64,000 bases of DNA from Pseudomonas saudiphocaensis (GCF_000756775.1 NZ_CCSF01000001.1:1736001-1800000), one strand, 5' to 3'; positions 29,246 through 40,270 are shown, counted from the stretch's first letter. Numbers and translations are program-made. The notes: generated by a model not told the origin, from the letters alone.

Positions 29246-30781
29246 TTGAAGTCGCTCCCTCTGCTCGCCGGCCTGGTTCTGGCCATTCTCCTGTTCTGGC
29301 TCGAGCCGCCCCGCCTGGTTTCCGCCCTCCTGGTTCTGCTTGCCTGGTTGGCCCTGTGTTTTTACAGCTGGCGCAACTGGCGAAGCGGGCGTCTGCCGGT
29401 CGCCAGCACAAACAGCCTGCCGGTCGCCTATGCCAGCCAGGGTGGCCAGGCCCGTGGCATTGCCGAGCGCAGCGCCGCGCAACTTGCCCAGGCGGGCCTG
29501 CCAGCTCACGCGTTGCCGCTGGAAGCGCTTGATCTAAAGCAGCCACCGCCGCGCCTGCTGCTGGTGGCCAGCACCTATGGCGACGGCGAGGCGCCCGAGC
29601 ATGTCGCACGCTTTGCCCTCCGTCTGGAGCAGCCAGGGCTGGACCTGCATGGCATGGAGTACGCGCTGCTCGGGCTGGGTGATCGCCAGTATTCAACCTT
29701 CTGCGCCTTCGCCCAGCGTCTTGACCACACGCTTCGCGCACGCGGTGCCAGCGCGCTATTCGATCGCCTCGAAGCCGATGCACTTGACCCGGCAGTACTG
29801 CGTCGCTGGCAACAGCAGCTTGGCCAACTGGCCGGAAATACCGAGTTCAGCGACTGGCTGCCAGCCGACTATCAACCGTGGACACTGGCCACACGCAAGC
29901 ACCTGAACCCCGGCAGCCAGGGTGCGCCCCTGTATCACCTGCAACTGCTACCACCAGCGGATGGCATCCAATGGCAAGCCGGTGATATCGCCGAGATCGG
30001 CCCGCGGCAAAGCCCCGCACAAGTCGAAGCCCTGCTCAGCGCAGTGCAACTGGACGGCGCTACCCTGCTTGCCGAGGGCCGCACCCTGGCGGACGAACTG
30101 AGTTGCCGACAGCTGCCGGAAGATCCGCACAGCCTGCACGGGCTGCTTCCACAGCAACTATTGGAGCAGCTGCCACGCCTGGCGCACCGCGACTACTCCA
30201 TCGCCTCACTGCCGGAGGATGGCCACCTGGAGCTGCTGGTGCGCCTGCAACAGCACGCCGACGGCCGCCTCGGCATCGGCTCCGGCTGGCTCTGCGCGCA
30301 TGCAGCAAGCGCGGCCTGCATCGATCTGCGAATCCGCGCCAACCCCGGCTTCCGACTGCCGCACGAAAGCGGCCCGCTGATCCTGATCGGCAACGGCAGC
30401 GGTCTGGCCGGCCTGCGCGCGCACCTGCGTGAACGCGAACGGCTCGGCCAGCATGGACATTGGCTACTGTTTGGCGAACGCAATGCCGCCCATGACTTTC
30501 TGCTGCGCGAGGAGCTTCAGCGCTGGCAACACAGCGGACACCTCGCGCGGCTGGATCTGGCCTTCTCCCGCGATCAGGCCGAGCCGGTGTATGTCCAGCA
30601 CCTGCTACGCGAGGCCGCCGATGACCTGCGCGGCTGGCTGGGCCGCGGCGCGAGCCTGCTGGTTTGCGGCAGTTTGCAGGGCATGGGCCGCGAAGTGGAC
30701 GCCCTGCTCCACGGCCTGCTGGGCGAAGCCGAAGTGGAGCGGCTGCGTGAAGCCGGCCGCTATCGCCGGGATCTCTACTGA
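29246..30781 (+). CDS. membrane-anchored flavodoxin/ferredoxin-reductase-like flavoprotein
   Basis: About 511 residues. Two N-terminal membrane segments (about residues 1-50) are followed by a flavodoxin domain with FMN loops ([38 protein letters not shown]). A ferredoxin-NADP reductase module comes next, with the FAD motif HRDYSIAS and the NADPH motif [17 protein letters not shown]. It resembles the alpha subunit of sulfite reductase and probably passes electrons from NADPH to a membrane or periplasmic ferric acceptor. The start is uncertain: TTG at 29246 begins [10 protein letters not shown]; an earlier TTG at 29180 would span a hairpin. Its end overlaps piuC by 7 nt in convergent orientation. 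Confidence 0.88.
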   Translation: MKSLPLLAGLVLAILLFWLEPPRLVSALLVLLAWLALCFYSWRNWRSGRLPVASTNSLPVAYASQGGQARGIAERSAAQLAQAGLPAHALPLEALDLKQPPPRLLLVASTYGDGEAPEHVARFALRLEQPGLDLHGMEYALLGLGDRQYSTFCAFAQRLDHTLRARGASALFDRLEADALDPAVLRRWQQQLGQLAGNTEFSDWLPADYQPWTLATRKHLNPGSQGAPLYHLQLLPPADGIQWQAGDIAEIGPRQSPAQVEALLSAVQLDGATLLAEGRTLADELSCRQLPEDPHSLHGLLPQQLLEQLPRLAHRDYSIASLPEDGHLELLVRLQQHADGRLGIGSGWLCAHAASAACIDLRIRANPGFRLPHESGPLILIGNGSGLAGLRAHLRERERLGQHGHWLLFGERNAAHDFLLREELQRWQHSGHLARLDLAFSRDQAEPVYVQHLLREAADDLRGWLGRGASLLVCGSLQGMGREVDALLHGLLGEAEVERLREAGRYRRDLY

Positions 30782-31455
30782 GCCCACTGCCGCAGCAGGT
30801 TGTGATATACGCCGGTAAGGCGAATGCTGCTGGCGTGATCAGCGCCCAGCTCCTGATTCAGCTGCTGGATGCTGGTATCCAGATCGAACAGCAAGGCACG
30901 CTGGGAATCCTCGCGCACCAGGCTCTGAATCCAGAAGAAGGAACTGACCCGCGCGCCCCGTGTTACCGGGTTGACCCGATGCAGGCTGGAGGCCGGGTAG
31001 AGAATCAGATCGCCGGCTGGCAACTTGACGCTATGGGTGCCGTAGGTGTCCTCTACAACCAACTCGCCGCCGTCGTATTCATGCGGCTCGCAGAAGAACA
31101 GCGTGGCCGAGAGATCGGTACGCACAAAGTCGCCGGTCGCCCTTACCTGGCGGATGGCGTTGTCGATATGCACGCCGAAGGATTGCCCGCCCTGATAGCA
31201 ATTGAACAGGGGCGGAAAGATCTTGTTCGGTAAGGCCGCCGAGACGAACAGCGAATGCCGGGACAGCGCCTGCAGGATCAGCTCGCCAATCTGCCGCGCC
31301 TCGGGCGCATCCTCGGGTAGCTGCAGGTTGTTCTTGGCCATCGCCGACTGGAAGCCAGCCGTCACCTTGCCGTCGACCCATTTTGCCTGCTGCAGCAAGC
31401 GCCGGCATTGGCCCACCTGCTCGGCGTCGAGCACCTGGGGAACATGAAGCATCAT
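30775..31455 (-). CDS. piuC: Fe(II)/2-oxoglutarate dioxygenase PiuC (PKHD type)
   Basis: A 226-residue PKHD-type hydroxylase. The iron ligands are in [10 protein letters not shown] (HxD) and [12 protein letters not shown] (distal His), with the 2-oxoglutarate Arg in the latter. PiuC is encoded beside the siderophore receptor PiuA in P. aeruginosa. The ATG at 31455 has GGAG about 10 nt upstream; a second ATG follows directly. It lies downstream of piuA on the same strand with a 57-nt gap, suggesting a piuAC operon. Confidence 0.92.
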   Translation of the reverse strand: MMLHVPQVLDAEQVGQCRRLLQQAKWVDGKVTAGFQSAMAKNNLQLPEDAPEARQIGELILQALSRHSLFVSAALPNKIFPPLFNCYQGGQSFGVHIDNAIRQVRATGDFVRTDLSATLFFCEPHEYDGGELVVEDTYGTHSVKLPAGDLILYPASSLHRVNPVTRGARVSSFFWIQSLVREDSQRALLFDLDTSIQQLNQELGADHASSIRLTGVYHNLLRQWAQ

Positions 31456-31512
31456 CGAAATCACACTCCGAAAGGATCGCGGCGCCTAGAAGCACCGCAA
31501 TCGTATGAGCCG

Positions 31513-33729
31513 TCAGAACGACAGGTTTGCCGTCAGGATAGCGGTTCGGCCTTCGCCGGGCACCAGCGCTGAAGAGCGAGCGTCCGAGCCGATGTTGCTA
31601 CGGACCCGGTCGTAATACTCCTTGTCGAACAGGTTGCGCACGTTGAGCTGCAGGTTCAGGTTATCGCTGACGTCGTAACCCAGCATCGCACTGTGCACCC
31701 AGTACTCTGGCACCTTGGCGCTGCTGCTGACGGCGACGTTGCGCTCGCTGACATACTGCGCGCCGTAGCCGATCTCGAAGCCCATGGGCAGATCGTAGGT
31801 TGTCCACAGACTGAACGAGCGCGGCGGGGTATTGGCCAGCGCTTGCCCTTCCTGAGCGACATTCGCATCGGCAGCCTTGAGGATCTCGCTGCTCAAGACG
31901 GTGTAGTTGGCGAATACATCCCAGCGGTCGGTGAGCTTGCCGGAAACGCCGAGCTCAATGCCTTCTACGCGCTGCTTGCCATCGAGCACGACAGGATCGC
32001 TGATCACATCTCCGTCGATCCGCCCGTTGGTCTTGGTCACTCGGAATACCGCAGCATTCAGGGCCAGGCGGCGATCGAGCAACTCCCACTTGGTACCCAG
32101 CTCCCAGGTCTCGTTCTCTTCCGGATCCAGGTCCTGGGTGTCGGCGGACAGCCCCGAGCCGGTAGATGCGAGGTTCTCCGCAGAGGGGTTGTATGAATTG
32201 CCCCAGGCCAGATAAATGGCCCCGTTCTCGACCGGCTTGTAGACCAGGCCGAGGCGACCGCTGACCATATCGTCCGAGGACTCCAGCCGCTCGCTGGTGC
32301 CAGCGGTCAGGTTCTGCGTCCGGCCGCTGCCCTCGAAGCGCTCGTAGCGCAGGCCTGCGTTTACCTGCCAGTGCTCACTCAGCTCCAGCGTATCAAACAG
32401 GTAAAGTGCGTTGCTATCGAGCTCGGTGCTGACCCGCTGCCCCGACACCTTTGCAACTGGCCCGCCCCAGTACCCCGGAGGATTGCCAAGGTCATAGACC
32501 GGCCAGGCGGTTCCACTGGGTAGGCCACTGCTGAAGGTGTCGCGGCTGTAGTCTTCACGAGATACTTCGACACCAGTGACAAGCGTATGGGCAATGCCGC
32601 CGGTGTTGAACCGCCAAGACAGGTTGGTCTGGTTGATCAGCAACTCGGTGCTGTAGTCACGCCCGTGGCCTTGCGGCCCGGCGGGGCGGTAGGAGCCCGT
32701 CGGCACGCCGACGGTGTTCACATGCGCAGCGGAGATGATCGTCAGCCGCTCGGTTTCGGAATAGCGGGTGAGGTTGCTGATGCTGATGCTATCGCTGAAG
32801 TCGTGATCCAGGCGGATGGTGAACGACTCGACATCGGTTTCCTCGGTGTCGATATCGCGAAAGCCGAAGAAGCCATCTCGGTCGACACCTGACAGCACAC
32901 GTCCGTCGCGTGCCGGCAGGCCGTAGTCAGGCATGTCCTTGTCCGACTGGCGGAAGTAGCTGAGGTTGAGGCGCGTCGGCGTGCCCATGCCGAAGGTTAG
33001 CGACGGTGCGATGCCCCAGCGCTCGAAATCGATGTGATCACGCTGGGCCATATCGTTCTCATGGCCCATCAGGTTCAGACGGAACACCGCGCCCTCCAGC
33101 CCTTCGAGAGGCTGGTTGATATCGGCGGTCAGGCGCTTGTAGCTATCGGTGCCCACGCCGAGCGTGGCGTTACGAAAGGCCGAGGCACGCGGTGTCTTGC
33201 TCACCAGGTTGATCGAGCCGCCAGTGGTACCAGCCCCGGAATAGACCGAGCTAGGCCCCTTGACCACTTCCACCGACTCAAGATTGAACGCATCGGAACG
33301 GCTCGATTGCGCGGTGTCGCGCAGTCCGTCAATGAGGATGTTGGAGTTGGCACTGAAGCCGCGGATATTGATGCTGTCTCCCAGACCTCCGCCGCCCTCG
33401 CCTGCGGCGAAGGTAATGCCTGACACATTGGAGAGCACCTGCCGCAGGCTCAGTGCGTTCTGCTCCCGGATAAGCTCCTGAGGCACCACCGTGACAGTTT
33501 GCGGAGTATCGAGCAGCGGTGCGGTGTATTTCGGCGAGGAAGCTTGATCCACCTTGTAGCCTTCTCTCTCACCGGTCACGGTGACGCTGTCCAGCTCGAC
33601 CTGATCACCACTTCCGGATTGCACCGGCTGCGCTATCCCTGCTCCTGCCCAAGATGCGACGGACAGCCCCACCGCCGTTGCCAGAAGATGCCGCTGGGCG
33701 TACTTGAACTTGTTTTTCGCCTTGATCAT
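31513..33729 (-). CDS. piuA: TonB-dependent siderophore receptor PiuA
   Basis: A 738-residue outer-membrane receptor of the PiuA/Fiu group. It has a signal peptide (GAGIAQP), TonB box region (VELDSVTVTGE), plug (INIRGFSANSNILIDGLRDTA, VEVVKGPSSVYSGAGTTGGSI) and a barrel ending in AILTANLSF. PiuA takes up catecholate siderophores and siderophore-drug conjugates. The ATG at 33729 has GAGG at 9 nt; an ATG at 33738 is too close to that Shine-Dalgarno. A Fur-like box lies about 40 nt upstream. Confidence 0.93.
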   Translation of the reverse strand: MIKAKNKFKYAQRHLLATAVGLSVASWAGAGIAQPVQSGSGDQVELDSVTVTGEREGYKVDQASSPKYTAPLLDTPQTVTVVPQELIREQNALSLRQVLSNVSGITFAAGEGGGGLGDSINIRGFSANSNILIDGLRDTAQSSRSDAFNLESVEVVKGPSSVYSGAGTTGGSINLVSKTPRASAFRNATLGVGTDSYKRLTADINQPLEGLEGAVFRLNLMGHENDMAQRDHIDFERWGIAPSLTFGMGTPTRLNLSYFRQSDKDMPDYGLPARDGRVLSGVDRDGFFGFRDIDTEETDVESFTIRLDHDFSDSISISNLTRYSETERLTIISAAHVNTVGVPTGSYRPAGPQGHGRDYSTELLINQTNLSWRFNTGGIAHTLVTGVEVSREDYSRDTFSSGLPSGTAWPVYDLGNPPGYWGGPVAKVSGQRVSTELDSNALYLFDTLELSEHWQVNAGLRYERFEGSGRTQNLTAGTSERLESSDDMVSGRLGLVYKPVENGAIYLAWGNSYNPSAENLASTGSGLSADTQDLDPEENETWELGTKWELLDRRLALNAAVFRVTKTNGRIDGDVISDPVVLDGKQRVEGIELGVSGKLTDRWDVFANYTVLSSEILKAADANVAQEGQALANTPPRSFSLWTTYDLPMGFEIGYGAQYVSERNVAVSSSAKVPEYWVHSAMLGYDVSDNLNLQLNVRNLFDKEYYDRVRSNIGSDARSSALVPGEGRTAILTANLSF

Positions 33730-33767
33730 GAGAATCATCCTCGTTTAGAAACCGCCGAATAATAAAC

Positions 33768-33786
33768 GAGAATCAATATCATTCAA
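33768..33786. promoter_or_regulatory. piuA: putative Fur box before piuA
   Basis: The 19-mer beginning GAGAATCAATATCATT matches the Fur consensus at 12 of 19 positions within an A/T-rich promoter region, about 40 nt before the piuA start. This supports iron-repressed expression of piuA-piuC. Confidence 0.6.
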
Positions 33787-33896
33787 TCTTTATTGGTTTT
33801 TTGTGTCATTTTTTCTCAGCTTTCTGAACGACTGTTTTTTCAAAGGACTGCTGGTGCTCAAGGCACGACGAGCATCCAATCATGTGCCCATACGAA

Positions 33897-33925
33897 AATG
33901 CCCCGGGCATCACGCCCAGGGCATT
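33897..33925 (-). terminator. speC: Rho-independent terminator of speC
   Basis: The stem AATGCCC.GGGC / GCCC.GGGCATT on the minus strand is followed by a TTTT run, about 85 nt after the speC stop. Confidence 0.75.
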
Positions 33926-34011
33926 TGAACAGCAAACCGGAACAGATCTAGGTCTGTTTCCAAGCATGGCTACCGCGCGCGCATCAACGTGAGTTGAAAC
34001 GCGCGACGAAC

Positions 34012-35175
34012 CTAGATGTAGAACGCCTTCAGTGGCGGGAAGCCGTTGAACTCCACTGCGCTGTAGCTGGTGGTGTAGGCACCGGTGGAGAGCCAGTACA
34101 GGCGGTCGCCGATGGCCAGGTTCAGCGGCAGGCCGTACTTGTAGTTCTCGTACATGATGTCGGCGCTGTCGCAGGTCGGCCCGGCGATGATCACTTCCTC
34201 CATCTCGCCCTTCTTCTCGGTCCAGATGGGGAACTTGATGGATTCGTCCATGGTTTCGATCAGACCGCTGAACTTGCCCACATCGGTGTACACCCAGCGC
34301 TCGACGGCGGTGCGCGATTTGCGCGCGATCAGCACCACTTCGCTGACCAGGATCCCGGCGTTGGCGATCAGCGAGCGGCCAGGCTCGAGGATGATCTCCG
34401 GCAGGTCTTCACCGAAGTCTTCCTTGAGGAAGCGGGTGATTTCCTCGGCGTAGGTCTGCAGGTCGTTGGTTTTGGCGATGTAGTTGGCCGGAAAGCCGCC
34501 GCCCATGTTGATCATCTGCAGGGTGATGCCGTCCTCTTCCTTGAGACGCTCGTAGATCACCTTGACCTTGGCGATGGCGGCGTCCCAGACATCGATATCG
34601 CGCTGCTGACTGCCGACGTGGAACGACAGGCCGTAAGGAACCAGTTTGAGCTGCTTGGCCAGGATCAGCAGATCCAGGGCCATGTCCGGGTTGCAGCCGA
34701 ACTTGCGCGACAGCGGCCAGTCGGCGCTGTTGGAGCCCTCGGTGAGGATACGCACGTAGATTTTCGAGCCCGGCGCCGCCTTGGCGATGTTGCGCAGGTC
34801 CGCTTCCGAGTCGGTGGCGAACATGCGCACACCCTTCTCGTAGAAGTAGCGGATGTCGCGGGCCTTCTTGATGGTATTGCCGTAGCTGATGCGATCGGGG
34901 CTGACGCCGGTGGCCAGCACCTTGTCCAACTCGTAGATCGAGGCGATGTCGAAGTTCGAGCCCTTGTCGCGCAGCAGCTCGGTGATCTCGGTGGCCGGGT
35001 TGGCCTTCACCGCGTAGTAGATCTTGGCGAACGGGAAATTGGTCACCAGCTCGTCATAGGCCTTGGCGATGGTTTCGGTGTCGATCACCACGAACGGGGT
35101 TTCGTGCTGGTCGGCAAAGGCCTTCATCTTCTGGAAAACGGGGCGAGGAAAGTAGTCTTCGATCTTGATCGACAT
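34012..35175 (-). CDS. speC: ornithine decarboxylase
   Basis: A 387-residue PLP enzyme of the fold-III (alanine-racemase-like) decarboxylase group, making putrescine from ornithine. The PLP-Lys is in YYAVKANP; HVGSQ, GGGFP, EPGRSL and the catalytic Cys in GPTCDSAD are all present. The length fits the short bacterial ODC rather than the large E. coli SpeC. The ATG at 35175 (MSIKIEDYF) follows GGAG at 6 nt. A terminator hairpin follows the gene. In P. aeruginosa the chemoreceptor-ampE-ampD genes come next; here they are about 23 kb away. Confidence 0.94.
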   Translation of the reverse strand: MSIKIEDYFPRPVFQKMKAFADQHETPFVVIDTETIAKAYDELVTNFPFAKIYYAVKANPATEITELLRDKGSNFDIASIYELDKVLATGVSPDRISYGNTIKKARDIRYFYEKGVRMFATDSEADLRNIAKAAPGSKIYVRILTEGSNSADWPLSRKFGCNPDMALDLLILAKQLKLVPYGLSFHVGSQQRDIDVWDAAIAKVKVIYERLKEEDGITLQMINMGGGFPANYIAKTNDLQTYAEEITRFLKEDFGEDLPEIILEPGRSLIANAGILVSEVVLIARKSRTAVERWVYTDVGKFSGLIETMDESIKFPIWTEKKGEMEEVIIAGPTCDSADIMYENYKYGLPLNLAIGDRLYWLSTGAYTTSYSAVEFNGFPPLKAFYI

Positions 35176-35637
35176 GCAGGACTCCAAATTGGACAACGGA
35201 ATCTAGTAAGGGAATGGGCTCGCGGCCCAGTTAGAACGCCTGATCAGTTTCCCCACTTTGGTTCGCCTACTTCCCAAGGCTGTATCGCCGAGAACCCTGC
35301 TCAGATCATCTGATGGCAGAGCCTCTCGTCGTCAGTACTTGAGCCGGATGGATCGTTGCCAGCATGGACGTTCGGGCGCGAACCATAAGACCAAGTGTCA
35401 CAGGGGTCAAGCGTCGATTTCCGGCTGTTTATCACAGTGGGAAGGCAACGATGTTTTCAGTCGAGCGGTGCGCCATCCGGGAATTTTTCCCGAACATTTT
35501 CGGGAAATTTTCCCAACGGCGTTCACCAACGAAGCCCAACAAAAGTATTAAACCAATGGAGCCATCGGTCAGTTCCCGGCATGCCCGGCGAATCCGAACA
35601 TGGGCCGCGAAAAAAGCTGCCCACAAGGACAACAATC
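35176..35637. other. 462-nt gap between divergent speC and a TonB receptor gene
   Basis: The gap contains the double palindrome at 35479-35514 (listed separately) and otherwise no feature I can support. The reading frame of the receptor is open back to 35395, but that part does not look like protein-coding sequence and precedes a clear signal peptide. Confidence 0.5.
35479..35514. promoter_or_regulatory. tandem palindromes, candidate operator
   Basis: Two 13-bp dyads of form GGGAA-NNN-TTCCC at 35479-35491 and 35502-35514, starting 23 bp apart, and the whole 36-bp block is itself nearly palindromic. It lies about 125 nt before the receptor ATG at 35638. The spacing of about two helical turns suggests cooperative binding by a dimeric regulator. 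It does not resemble Fur or Zur boxes and I cannot name the regulator. Confidence 0.5.
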
Positions 35638-37764
35638 ATGAGCTCCCGCCCCATCCCGTCGCTTCTCAAGCTCTCGGTGCTGATGTGCATGCCGGCAATG
35701 ACTCTGGCCCAGGAAGACACCACGCCGCTGGAACTGCCCAGCCTAGATGTGCGCAGCCTGGTCTCCGAAGACATCACCGGCACGCCCGGCGCCGCCAGCC
35801 TGCTGACCCGAGAAACCGTCGACACCTACAAGCCCTACAGCCTGCACGACGCTCTGGACTTCGTGCCCGGTGTACGCACCATCGATGACGACGTACTCGG
35901 CCTGCGCTCAGGAATAGGCGTACGCGGCGCACCGCCCAGGCGCTCGCGCAAGGTGCTGCTGCTCGAAGACGGCACGCCGATCAACAACAGCGCCTATCTG
36001 GACTCCGGCGCCCACTACACGCCACCCATGCAGCGTCTGGAGCAGGTTGAGGTGCTCAAGGGCGCCGGTCAGATCGTCCACGGCCCACTGAACAACCACG
36101 GCATCATCAACTTCCGCAACCTGCGCCCCACGGCCGAGCCGGAAACCCGCGTAGAGCTGGCCGGCGGCAACCTGAACAGCAGTCTGCAGCACATCATGCA
36201 CCGGCGTACCGAAGGCAGCGTGGGCATGGTGTTTTCCTATACGGGCCGCGAAGGCGACGGCACCTTCGATGTCGAGGAACACGAGTTCGACGATTTCTAC
36301 GGCGGCATCGAGTGGCAGCTCAACGACAGCCACCAGCTCGCCGCCTCGGCTACCTATTTCCGCGAACGCTCCCAGGGCTACGACGAAAGCAACCTCTCGC
36401 TGCAGCAGTACCGTGAAGACCCGCGAGGCAAAAAGCGCCTGGACGAAGGTCGCGAGTACAACAATATTTCGGTGGACTACTACAAGCTCGATCTGACCCA
36501 CAACTTCCAGATCACCGATGACGTGAGCCTGTCGTCGAAGGTCTTTTCCACCGAACTGGATCGCCCGCGCTTCCAGACAGACGAAGAATCACCCGCAGAT
36601 GGTGGCGTGATGGAAGGCAGAGATCGCCGTTATCACACCTTGGGCGTGGACAGCCGCCTGAATATCGGTGGCCTCTCCGCTTCCGGCCTCGATCACCGTA
36701 TCCAAACCGGTATCCGCTACGAGAAACATCGCTTCGCCGACCGTCGCCCGGTTGGTCGCCCTGGCGAAAAGCTGGATGAAGGCAACCGTGGCGAGGTCTA
36801 TGCCCGCGACGGGGAGAACGGCTACACCCGCGATGGTCGCTTGATGACCTACGATGCCGAGGCTATTTCTGCCTTCGCCCAGAACACTATTAGCTGGGGC
36901 GACTGGGCCATCACCCCCGGTCTGCGCTTCGAGACTTTCAACCAGTACAACAAGACCAACTTCCGCCCCAGCGACGATGACGAAGGCACCACCAAAAAGG
37001 ACAGCAACACCCTGTTACTGCCGGGTCTTAGTGTTGTCTACAGCGGCTTCGACAACAGCGAAATTTATGCCGGCATTCACCGCGGCTACGCCCCGGCCTC
37101 GGCGCGCAGCGACGAATTTCCGCTGACCCCGGAGACCGGCATCAACAGCCAGATCGGCCTGCGTAGCAGTGCCATCAAGGGCGTTGGTCTGGATATGGCG
37201 CTGTTCTACAACCGCATCGAAGACACGCTGATCCGCGCCGAAGTGGACAGTTTTGGTGATGCCCGCTTCGTCAACGCCGCCGACTCCCGTGTCTACGGCC
37301 TGGACCTGGGTGCCCGCGTGGACTCCTGGGCCTGGTACGACTCGCCGCTGAACCTCTTCGCTGAAGCCGCGCTGAACTACACCAATGCCAAGTTCAGCAA
37401 CGGCCCGCTCAAGGGCAACGACGTGCCGGAAGTCCCGCGTTTCAGCGGCAGCCTGACCCTTGGCATGGAGCACACTGCCGGCTGGCACCTGAGCGCCACC
37501 GTCAGCCACTTCGGTGCCTTCTATACCGATATCGAAAACACCCGCCCGATCACCGCTGAAGGCAATGAAGAGGATGCCGGCCGCGTGCCCAGCCATACCC
37601 TGCTGTCCGCCCGCGCCAGCTACAAGCTGCCGACCCGCCTGGATACCACTCTGTGGGTTCAGGGGCGCAACCTGACCGACAAGCTGTATATCGCCGACAT
37701 CCAGGAAGGCATCCGCCCCGGCGCGCCGCGCTCGGTACTGGCTGGGGTGACCTTCAACTTCTGA
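35638..37764 (+). CDS. TonB-dependent receptor, substrate unknown
   Basis: A 708-residue outer-membrane receptor. The signal peptide ends TLAQEDT; a short TonB-box region (LPSLDVRSL) leads to a plug (GIGVRGAPPRRSRKVLLLEDG, VEVLKGAGQIVHGP) and a barrel ending in SVLAGVTFNF. The plug lacks the usual GGxxN loop and has GPLNNHGIINFRN, as in FecA-like receptors, but there is no N-terminal signalling domain. No Fur box is evident; the GGGAA palindromes upstream are the likely control site. The ATG at 35638 has AAGGA upstream. Confidence 0.88.
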   Translation: MSSRPIPSLLKLSVLMCMPAMTLAQEDTTPLELPSLDVRSLVSEDITGTPGAASLLTRETVDTYKPYSLHDALDFVPGVRTIDDDVLGLRSGIGVRGAPPRRSRKVLLLEDGTPINNSAYLDSGAHYTPPMQRLEQVEVLKGAGQIVHGPLNNHGIINFRNLRPTAEPETRVELAGGNLNSSLQHIMHRRTEGSVGMVFSYTGREGDGTFDVEEHEFDDFYGGIEWQLNDSHQLAASATYFRERSQGYDESNLSLQQYREDPRGKKRLDEGREYNNISVDYYKLDLTHNFQITDDVSLSSKVFSTELDRPRFQTDEESPADGGVMEGRDRRYHTLGVDSRLNIGGLSASGLDHRIQTGIRYEKHRFADRRPVGRPGEKLDEGNRGEVYARDGENGYTRDGRLMTYDAEAISAFAQNTISWGDWAITPGLRFETFNQYNKTNFRPSDDDEGTTKKDSNTLLLPGLSVVYSGFDNSEIYAGIHRGYAPASARSDEFPLTPETGINSQIGLRSSAIKGVGLDMALFYNRIEDTLIRAEVDSFGDARFVNAADSRVYGLDLGARVDSWAWYDSPLNLFAEAALNYTNAKFSNGPLKGNDVPEVPRFSGSLTLGMEHTAGWHLSATVSHFGAFYTDIENTRPITAEGNEEDAGRVPSHTLLSARASYKLPTRLDTTLWVQGRNLTDKLYIADIQEGIRPGAPRSVLAGVTFNF

Positions 37765-37765
37765 C

Positions 37766-37830
37766 GGCCCCGCATAATCCTGTCGGATCACCATATGGAC
37801 ATCCCATGTGGTGATCGACGGGGCCTTTTT
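37766..37830 (+). terminator. Rho-independent terminator of the TonB receptor gene
   Basis: The outer stem GGCCCCG / CGGGGCC and inner stem GATCACCA.ATGG / CCAT.TGGTGATC are followed by TTTTT, 2 nt after the stop codon. Confidence 0.8.
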
Positions 37831-37831
37831 C

Positions 37832-37910
37832 GTAGGAGCGAATCTAATCGCGAGCTTTTAGCGAACTCCGGTGTACCGCAAAAGCAACCCGCGAGCAGGT
37901 TTGCTCTCAC
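37832..37910. repeat. inverted REP pair before prfC
   Basis: A degenerate REP at 37832-37853 (GTAGGAGCGAATC then TAATCGCGA) and an opposite-strand copy at 37889-37910 (minus strand GTGAGAGCAAACC then TGCTCGCGG). Confidence 0.7.
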
Positions 37911-38048
37911 ATCTGATGAAGCATGCAACTCCTTTCGCGCCGTTCAGGCGATTGGCCCGAGCTTCAGCCCCGCAGTTCGCGACCAGCAAATACGACTCGC
38001 GTATAATCGGCGACTTTTCCGTTTTGCCAAAAGCAGGTTTTGCCTTTC

Positions 38049-39632
<1,584 letters not shown>

Positions 39633-39668
39633 CAGAGATGAAACTGACGAGCAAACTCCGCTCTTCTG

Positions 39669-39690
39669 GTAGGAGCGAGCTTGCTCGCGA
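39669..39690 (+). repeat. REP element upstream of the RAYT
   Basis: GTAG head followed by GAGCGAGC-TT-GCTCGCGA, the cleanest copy of the REP family in the window, 43 nt before the transposase ATG. Confidence 0.85.
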
Positions 39691-39732
39691 AACACGGCAT
39701 CGGAAAACCAGCAACCAGAAGGACGCAAAGGA

Positions 39733-40194
39733 ATGCGTTTTCATGGAAGAGACCTGCGTAAAGGCCGTATCAGCCTTCCCAACCAGGCCTACCTGCTAAC
39801 CAGCGTCACGCTTAACCGTGAACCCATTTTCGGGCATTGGCTGGCGGCTTCCACATTGGCTCGAGAAATTCATCTCGCAGGGCAGGCCGGCATGGTCGAT
39901 ACCTTGGCTTGGGTAATCATGCCCGATCACATGCACTGGCTCGTGTTGTTGAAAGCCGGTTCGCTGCGCCAGCCGATGCAGCAATTGAAATCACGCAGTG
40001 CCATTGCCGTGAACAAAATCGCCGGAACCCATGGTCCTCTTTGGCAGAAGGGATATCACGACCACGCGATTCGACATGAGAAAGACCTTCGCGCCGCCGC
40101 ACGATATGTCGTCGCCAATCCATTGCGGGCCGGGCTGGTGAAGCAGATTGGCAGCTATCCGTTCTGGGACGCGGTCTGGCTCCAGCATCGCTAA
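39733..40194 (+). CDS. REP-associated tyrosine transposase (RAYT)
   Basis: A 153-residue Y1-transposase-like protein (TnpA-REP). The HUH metal motif appears as IMPDHMHWLV, and the candidate catalytic Tyr is in AARYVVANPLRAGLV. RAYTs nick and rejoin single-stranded REP hairpins at GTAG tetranucleotides and are single-copy, domesticated relatives of IS200/IS605 enzymes. The gene has one REP upstream and an inverted REP pair just downstream, the arrangement expected for a REPtron. An AAGGA element precedes the ATG. The reading frame is intact. Confidence 0.92.
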   Translation: MRFHGRDLRKGRISLPNQAYLLTSVTLNREPIFGHWLAASTLAREIHLAGQAGMVDTLAWVIMPDHMHWLVLLKAGSLRQPMQQLKSRSAIAVNKIAGTHGPLWQKGYHDHAIRHEKDLRAAARYVVANPLRAGLVKQIGSYPFWDAVWLQHR

Positions 40195-40204
40195 AAGCAA
40201 AGCT

Positions 40205-40270
40205 TCGCCAGCAAGCTGGCTCCTACAAACGAACGCAGCCTCCGAACCTGTAGAGCGAACTTGCTCGCGA
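40205..40270. repeat. inverted REP pair downstream of the RAYT
   Basis: A minus-strand REP at 40205-40226 (GTAGGAGCCAGC then TTGCTGGCGA) and a plus-strand copy at 40250-40270 (GTAGAGCGAAC then TTGCTCGCGA, one base short). The first begins 11 nt after the transposase stop. Confidence 0.85.

Noticed and set aside
28245-29783. 512-codon minus-strand frame opposite the DUF4198 and flavoprotein genes
   Set aside because: Arg/Gly-rich translation without domains, opposite two well-supported genes.
33994-35313. 439-codon plus-strand frame opposite speC
   Set aside because: Complete antisense overlap with a clear ornithine decarboxylase; His/Val/Asp-rich shadow sequence.
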